From positions 703,501 through 767,500 of the forward strand of contig JACVVK020000055.1 of NCBI GenBank assembly GCA_018292915.2: DNA of 64,000 nt, in the 5' to 3' direction. The notes under the pieces are model-generated. The model saw nothing but the letters and a program-made list of their open reading frames with translations. It searched no databases and was not told the origin of the DNA. Of this stretch, positions 63,426-64,000 are shown in pieces; the first letter of the stretch is position 1, and the number at the start of each line of letters is the position of its first letter. The position numbers and the translations under genes were made by a program. This DNA is from Batillaria attramentaria (Eukaryota > Mollusca > Gastropoda > Batillariidae).

Positions 63426-63435
63426 GCGCATGCGC
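63426..63435. promoter_or_regulatory. NRF-1-like palindrome GCGCATGCGC
   Basis: Perfect match to the NRF-1 core, typical of promoters of nuclear genes for mitochondrial proteins, about 240 bp upstream of the paralogue B TATA box. The 81-bp LINE fragment at 63294 has pushed it away from the core promoter. Similar sites occur in unrelated repeats at about 48570 and 49610, so chance is possible. Confidence 0.35.
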
Positions 63436-64000
63436 GTGAACTTTGGCACGAACGAAGATTCTGATCTTCGTCGTGAAAATTGCGATTTTTCCGAACGCAC
63501 ATTCGACCCCTTTTTCTGCCCGTGCTACTGCGGTAGGTACAATGACACTATAATTTGGTGATTTTTAAACATATTCACTGTTGTCTTGCACACTTATGAG
63601 AACTGATAAGCCGTGGATTACGAACAATCAGTCTCCAAAGAGACCTACCATTTGGAGCCATCTCACTGTGTTGTTTACATCCTAGTGCATGTGCATTACA
63701 AACATGTATAAAAGCAGGCTACCTCATATCTTTTCGATCCGCAGGGATGAAAACACATATATACCGGTGACATATTATCGATTCCTGTTGTCAGTCACTA
63801 TTTGGAATGATTAATTAATCATAGTACCACAAGCTGAAACGGCTACACATGGCCAGCAGACGACACTGCAAACCATTCTGGTTAATCCATAGTTTTGCCC
63901 GGTTGACTTGGTTTTTCACGTTCCACATGAAAGAGTTTCTTTACCATTTACAAAAACAGCAAGCACGCTAAGCTGACATGTACAAACATTTTTAAATACA

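Overview
This is a eukaryotic, repeat-rich animal window, most likely from a mollusc (gastropod-like). The basis is split genes with GT-AG introns, very long CA/GT and GA/CT tracts, many C/G homopolymers, several tRNA-headed SINE families and L1, L2 and other non-LTR retrotransposon fragments. The organism assignment is an inference; no species-diagnostic gene is present. There is no bacterial operon structure, CRISPR array, rRNA or convincing functional tRNA gene.

Genes. Three transcription units, all on the minus strand, are well supported by exon-by-exon translation with matching splice phases. (1) MGAT1 (GlcNAc-transferase I): ten coding exons between 28456 and 21491, 418 codons plus stop, lacking only the N-terminal membrane-anchor exon. 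(2) Two diverged paralogues of the NDUFA4/NMES1 (MLRQ/B12D) mitochondrial small-protein family, at 40421-38708 and 63068-56640, with the same intron phases; the second has a TATA box and an NRF-1-like site upstream. Weaker gene evidence: a signal-peptide first exon (11891-11840), a SAP-domain first exon (58413-58232), a THAP-domain C-terminal half (57946-58178, plus) and an unassigned pair of exons (52940-51908) whose frame carries two stops.

Layout. 0-17 kb holds a (GT)n tract, a 41-bp minisatellite, an LTR interrupted by a LINE fragment, an L1 fragment, a core-type SINE and a foldback element built of TTCGCGAA motifs. 17-31 kb holds the MGAT1 gene with its presumed 3' UTR and introns containing a 1.6-kb TIR element and SINEs, then an L2-type LINE upstream. 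31-38 kb holds a LINE fragment, a palindromic AAGGTCA-rich repeat and a nearly intact L1 3' end. 38-41 kb holds the first NDUFA4-like gene. 41-56.4 kb is a nest of mobile DNA: two opposed 1.94-kb TIR elements, a palindromic composite element and several copies of a host repeat segment that preserve empty sites. 56.6-63.1 kb holds the second NDUFA4-like gene, whose long first intron contains the SAP/THAP-flanking DNA, a LINE copy and a solo LTR.

The most distinctive content is the mobile DNA. Target-site duplications and paralogous empty sites inside the window allow several insertions to be delimited to the base: 3-bp TSDs for the 1.94-kb elements, 7-8 bp for the composite, TA for a 239-bp MITE, 11 bp for all four copies of one LINE family, 16 bp for an L1, 13 and 12 bp for SINEs, 5 bp for a solo LTR and 6 bp for the foldback element.
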